From Geobacillus genomosp. 3 (GTDB lineage Bacteria; Bacillota; Bacilli; Bacillales; Anoxybacillaceae): DNA of 64,000 bases. Positions 60,954 through 64,000 of this stretch are shown in pieces (position 1 is the stretch's first letter; every line of letters begins with the position of its first letter). The position numbers and the translations under genes were made by a program. The stretch is from NCBI RefSeq assembly GCF_000445995.2, contig NC_022080.4:2816001-2880000 (forward strand). Direction: 5' to 3'. The notes beneath the pieces were generated by a model that was not told where the DNA came from, did not search any database, and saw only the letters and a program-made list of their open reading frames with translations.

Positions 60954-61256
60954 TCACCGCATTTTCAACAGCGCGTCTTTTCCTTTCATTCCCCGTTTGA
61001 TGCCGAGCTCCTCGGCGGCGACTGTCACGGATTCGAGCGGCGCCTCAAGCAGCTGCTCGATCGTGCGCACCCCGACCGCCCGTCCGGCGACAATGCCGCG
61101 GTCGCGCAGCTTTTCGTTCAATAACGCCACGTCGAGCGCCCCGCACATGATGTATCCTCTCTCGCCCGCCACCGCCAGCAAGTTCGTTTTCGGCAGCCGG
61201 ACGGACACGGCGGTAAACGGATGTCCGTCAATGATGATCGGCTTGACTTCCACCAT
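60954..61256 (-). CDS. yunC: DUF1805 protein (YunC)
   Basis: A 100-residue protein with VKPIIIDGHPFTAVSVRLPKTNLLAVAGERGYIMCGALDVALLNEKL, the DUF1805 core, with the conserved GYIMCGALD around a Cys. Its structure is known from Bacillus but the function is not. ATG 61256 matches the family start. Together with yunD and yunE it forms a minus-strand group. Confidence 0.9.
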   Translation of the reverse strand: MVEVKPIIIDGHPFTAVSVRLPKTNLLAVAGERGYIMCGALDVALLNEKLRDRGIVAGRAVGVRTIEQLLEAPLESVTVAAEELGIKRGMKGKDALLKMR

Positions 61257-61317
61257 CGCCGCAGTCACTCTCCTTTCCATACTTCAATGTATGAAGCGTG
61301 GAAAAAGAAGTGCCTGC

Positions 61318-62700
61318 CTACTGGGTCAATTTCCAGGCGAGAAGATCGCGCAAAAATTCCGGCATGTAATACGTTTTCTCCGCCGCCCGCTGAATTTGCG
61401 GGTAAAAATGGCCGATGGCAAACATGTCGGTCGTCGCCACGTCATATGTGCGCTCCGGGTCGAGCGGCTCGCCGTTGATTCGAATGCCGCGGATATGCCA
61501 AGCGCCGTCTTCTTCGAGCTCCGTTTCGATCTCGACGCCGTCGTACACCATTTCCCCCATCACTTCGCCGCGGAAGCCAAACCCTTTAAAACGCAAATGC
61601 TTCATCCGTTCGGTATGGGCCTCGAGCATAATTTCCTTCAGCTCCGCCCCGCGCAGCTTCACCTTGCACGGGTTGAGCGGATGCGGGCAAATGCGGTGCA
61701 AATCTTTTTTCGTCACCGGCCCTTTCTCGAGCGGCTCCAGCAGCACCCCGGCGTTCACCATCCCGATGTCCGCCCCGCACCATTCGCGCAACGCGGACGC
61801 AAGCAAATTCCCGAGCGGCGACGGGGCAAACCAGTTGAGCGGCAAGTCGTCTTCCAGCACCGCCACCTGCTCGGCCGCAAGCCGCGCCAAACTGTCTTGC
61901 TCAAGGCAATGGAGATGGCGCTCCACCTGTTCCGAACGGGGTAAAGTATCGACATCGACGACGGTCGCGGATGCCCGCGCCAATCGGTGCTGCTCGATGT
62001 CGAGCTTGACGACGCCGACATATTTCCCGTACTTCCCTGCCGCGCAAAGCAACGTCCCGTTCACCATTTTCCCCTCCGGAAATACATGATGGGTATGCGA
62101 CCCTAAAATAATGTCGACATCGGGAATCATCGCCGCCATTTTTTCATCCTCATTCACCCCGAGATGGGACAAGACAACGACGCAATCGGCCTGCCGCTTC
62201 ACGTCGGCCACCGCCGCCGCCAACATGTCAAACGGCGGCGCAATCTTCCAGCCGAGCAGCTCGTAAAATTTCACAAGCGGGGCGGTGGCGCCGACGACCC
62301 CGATGCGAAACGTCTCCGTCGCCGGGATGACGGCATACGGCAGCGCCCACGGCGGCCGCGTGCCGTCGCGGCGGAACAAGTTGGCGACAACAACGGGAAA
62401 CCGCGCCCGCTCGTAGAGCGAATCGAGCTCATTGTAATCCAAGGTGATCCCTTCGTTGTTGCCGATCGTCACCGCATCATAGCCGAGATCGTTCAACAAG
62501 TCCACGTTCGCCTTCCCCCGCGTCGCTTCCGTAATCGGGTGCACGCGGTCGAGAAAATCGCCGACATCAAACAAAAGCATCGCCTCGTTGCGCGCGCGAT
62601 GCTCCCCTCTCCGTTCCGACAAAAAGCGGGCGATTTGCGGCCAATGTTCAAAATGGCTGTGCACATCGTTCGTATGGTAAATATAAATCGTCTGCTTCAA
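61318..62700 (-). CDS. yunD: Metallophosphatase / 5'-nucleotidase (YunD)
   Basis: A 460-residue protein with an N-terminal calcineurin-like metallophosphatase domain and C-terminal 5'-nucleotidase domain. Motifs: IYHTNDVHSHF (metal Asp and His), LLFDVGDFLD, VTIGNNEGI (GNHE-like, here GNNE), VVLSHLGVNEDEK and GSHTHHV. The usual GNHE His is replaced by Asn, as in the 5'-nucleotidase family. No signal peptide, so it should act in the cytosol. TTG 62700 has AAGGAGG seven bases upstream. Confidence 0.9.
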   Translation of the reverse strand: MKQTIYIYHTNDVHSHFEHWPQIARFLSERRGEHRARNEAMLLFDVGDFLDRVHPITEATRGKANVDLLNDLGYDAVTIGNNEGITLDYNELDSLYERARFPVVVANLFRRDGTRPPWALPYAVIPATETFRIGVVGATAPLVKFYELLGWKIAPPFDMLAAAVADVKRQADCVVVLSHLGVNEDEKMAAMIPDVDIILGSHTHHVFPEGKMVNGTLLCAAGKYGKYVGVVKLDIEQHRLARASATVVDVDTLPRSEQVERHLHCLEQDSLARLAAEQVAVLEDDLPLNWFAPSPLGNLLASALREWCGADIGMVNAGVLLEPLEKGPVTKKDLHRICPHPLNPCKVKLRGAELKEIMLEAHTERMKHLRFKGFGFRGEVMGEMVYDGVEIETELEEDGAWHIRGIRINGEPLDPERTYDVATTDMFAIGHFYPQIQRAAEKTYYMPEFLRDLLAWKLTQ

Positions 62701-62716
62701 AAACGCCCCTCCTTGA

Positions 62717-63619
62717 TTACAACAAACTTTCCACGACAAGCCGAACCCCGAGCAACACGAGCACCATTCGAAGCACGGTGACCAGCGCCCGGCTTGACAT
62801 CCGTTTATTGATCCACGCCCCGGTTTTCGCGCCGATCCATACGCCGGGGATCAGCAGCAGCGCAAACAGCCAGTGCACATTGCCCATCGCGACATGGGTG
62901 AGCGAGCCGATGAGCGAGGACAAAAAAATCATCAACATCGATGTCGCCACCGCTACATGAGGCGGAAAGCGAAACAGCACGATCATCGCCGGCACCATGA
63001 GCGACCCGCCGCCGATGCCGAACAGCCCACCGAAAAAACCGACGAGAAACGCGATGGCGACCGCCGCGAGCGGCTGGTAGCCGTATGTAAACGTCTCCCC
63101 GTTCCGGTCCGTGTACGTCCGCACCACGTTCCGCCGCCACCAAGGCGCCGGCTGCAGGCGGCTGTCCGCTTCCCCCCTGCACTGGCGCGAACCGGCTCCG
63201 CTCTCCGTCGCCGCCGCCGTCTCGTCAGCCGAACGCTTCGCTTTCTTTTGGCTCAGCGACAAAAAAACCGACATGGCGATTAAAAACAGCCCAAAATATA
63301 ACGAAAAATGAGCGGCGCTCAACGTATTGTTCACCAAGGCGCCGGCGACCGCCCCAGGGACGCTCCCGATGCAAAAAAGCAAGCCGCTCCGATAATCGAC
63401 CAGTTTGTCTTTCATATACGACAGCGTGGATGACAACCCGTTGAAAATAATGACGACGAGCGACGTGCCGACCGCCACTTGCGGCGTCACCGCCGAAAGC
63501 CAGCCGAGCGCCCCGAAAAACAAAAGCGCCGGCACGATGACCACCCCGCCGCCCAAACCGGCCAAACTGCCGAGCGTTCCGGCGGTAAACCCGATCAAGA
63601 CAAGCAGCATGTACCCCAT
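62717..63619 (-). CDS. yunE: TauE/SafE sulfite-exporter-family permease (YunE)
   Basis: A 300-residue membrane protein with about eight TM helices in two repeats: GTLGSLAGLGGGVVIVPALLFFG (about 14-36) and GFFGGLFGIGGGSLMVPAMIVLF in the second half (about 195-220). The two G-L-G-G-G / G-I-G-G-G units are the family signature. A polar loop of about 55 residues (SQKKAKRSADETAAATESGAGSR and following) joins the halves. Possibly exports sulfite or another organic acid; unproven. ATG 63619 has GGGGGA upstream. Confidence 0.9.
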   Translation of the reverse strand: MGYMLLVLIGFTAGTLGSLAGLGGGVVIVPALLFFGALGWLSAVTPQVAVGTSLVVIIFNGLSSTLSYMKDKLVDYRSGLLFCIGSVPGAVAGALVNNTLSAAHFSLYFGLFLIAMSVFLSLSQKKAKRSADETAAATESGAGSRQCRGEADSRLQPAPWWRRNVVRTYTDRNGETFTYGYQPLAAVAIAFLVGFFGGLFGIGGGSLMVPAMIVLFRFPPHVAVATSMLMIFLSSLIGSLTHVAMGNVHWLFALLLIPGVWIGAKTGAWINKRMSSRALVTVLRMVLVLLGVRLVVESLL

Positions 63620-63633
63620 ATCCGTCCCCCGCT

Positions 63634-64000
63634 TCAAAACAACCCGAGCTGCCGCGGCGCGAGACCGTTGTACTCAATGCCAAGCAACTCGATCAACTGT
63701 TTGGCGTTGTCGGCGGCATCGCCGCCGGAGTTGTTGTTAAACAGCACGTAAATTTGTTTCGTGTTTTCTTGCAGCGCCTCAAGATGGCGCACCCATTCGC
63801 GCAGCTCGCGCTCATTGTACCGGTACAAGTAACGCACAGCGCGCCAGTTGTCGCCGGCCGTCGCCTTGTTCCAGCCGTAGACGTTCCGCCCGTGCAGGCG
63901 GATGAGCGTCTTTTCGCGGTCGGTCGGATGCAAAACGGTCGGCACCGACCCCTCCCCCGCCTGCGGCTCGTCGCAAATCGCGTGAATCCAGCCTTCCTCT
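63634..64000 (-). CDS. yunF: DUF72 protein YunF (5' end outside the window)
   Basis: The frame stays open to the right edge and encodes at least 121 C-terminal residues. EEGWIHAICDEPQAGEGSVPTVLHPTDREK and LIRLHGRNVYGW are typical of DUF72, followed by YNERELREWVRHLEALQENTKQIYVLFNNNSGGDAADNAKQLIELLG. This is a TIM-barrel-like family of unknown function. The GTG at 63945 is an internal codon, not the start. It precedes yunE on the same strand. Confidence 0.9.
   Translation of the reverse strand, partial: EEGWIHAICDEPQAGEGSVPTVLHPTDREKTLIRLHGRNVYGWNKATAGDNWRAVRYLYRYNERELREWVRHLEALQENTKQIYVLFNNNSGGDAADNAKQLIELLGIEYNGLAPRQLGLF

Overview
The window looks like chromosomal DNA of a thermophilic Bacillaceae, most likely a Geobacillus. 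Proteins and gene order follow the Bacillus subtilis yug-mrp-yui-yum-yut-yun region: yugO, yugN, pgi, yugK, yugI, alaT-alaR, patB, kapD, mrpA-G, bioY, yuiA-C, yumB, yumC, yutM, dapF, yuzB, yutJ, yutI, hom-thrC-thrB, yutH-C, lipA, yunA, then yunB-F. G+C is high for a Bacillus-type genome, SD sequences are strong and purine-rich, and TTG/GTG starts are common. Species assignment is inference.

Layout. 1-5.3 kb: an unidentified gene end, tRNA-Ala(GGC), decayed repeat DNA, a DnaD-domain protein, an exported thermonuclease-like protein with a membrane tail, a GNAT acetyltransferase and a drug-efflux MFS protein. 5.7-9 kb: a large RND exporter whose promoter spacer holds a perfect palindrome. 9.2-12.6 kb: sspH, a K+ channel (yugO), yugN and a complete IS110/IS1111-type insertion sequence. 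12.9-21.7 kb: pgi, an Fe-alcohol dehydrogenase, yugI, the alanine pair alaT-alaR, patB, a Cu/Zn SOD-like lipoprotein, an IS200/IS605-derived non-coding relic and kapD. 21.9-27.6 kb: the seven-gene Mrp Na+/H+ antiporter operon. 27.9-34.9 kb: small sporulation-type and membrane genes, bioY under a BirA box, phosphate uptake (DUF47-pit) behind PhoP-type repeats, a frameshifted leucyl aminopeptidase, a cobalamin-binding protein and yuiC.

35-43.3 kb is a redox and Fe-S block: yuiB, yuiA, a NUDIX protein, type II NADH dehydrogenase YumB behind a Rex-like operator, the ferredoxin/flavodoxin reductase YumC, A-type and NifU-type Fe-S carriers (yutM, yutI), dapF, and a second NDH-2-like protein (yutJ). 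43.3-46.6 kb is the hom-thrC-thrB threonine operon. 46.7-55.1 kb holds a hydroxyacid dehydrogenase, a 55-bp tandem-repeat patch, yutH, yutG, yutF-yutE, yutD, yutC, lipA and the M23 endopeptidase yunA. 55.2-59.8 kb is a complete branched-chain amino acid ABC operon (livJ-H-M-G-F). 59.9-64 kb is yunB, yunC, yunD, yunE and the truncated yunF.

Most of the window is conserved core genome. No new multi-gene defence or biosynthetic system is evident. The most interesting signals are regulatory or mobile: a terminator hairpin that buries the yunB Shine-Dalgarno sequence, an IS110-family element with subterminal inverted repeats and a long 3' non-coding region (candidate seek/bridge RNA), a TnpB-less IS605-like structured relic, promoter-embedded operators (RND pump, bioY, hom, phosphate operon, yumB/yumC) and a one-base frameshift in leucyl aminopeptidase.
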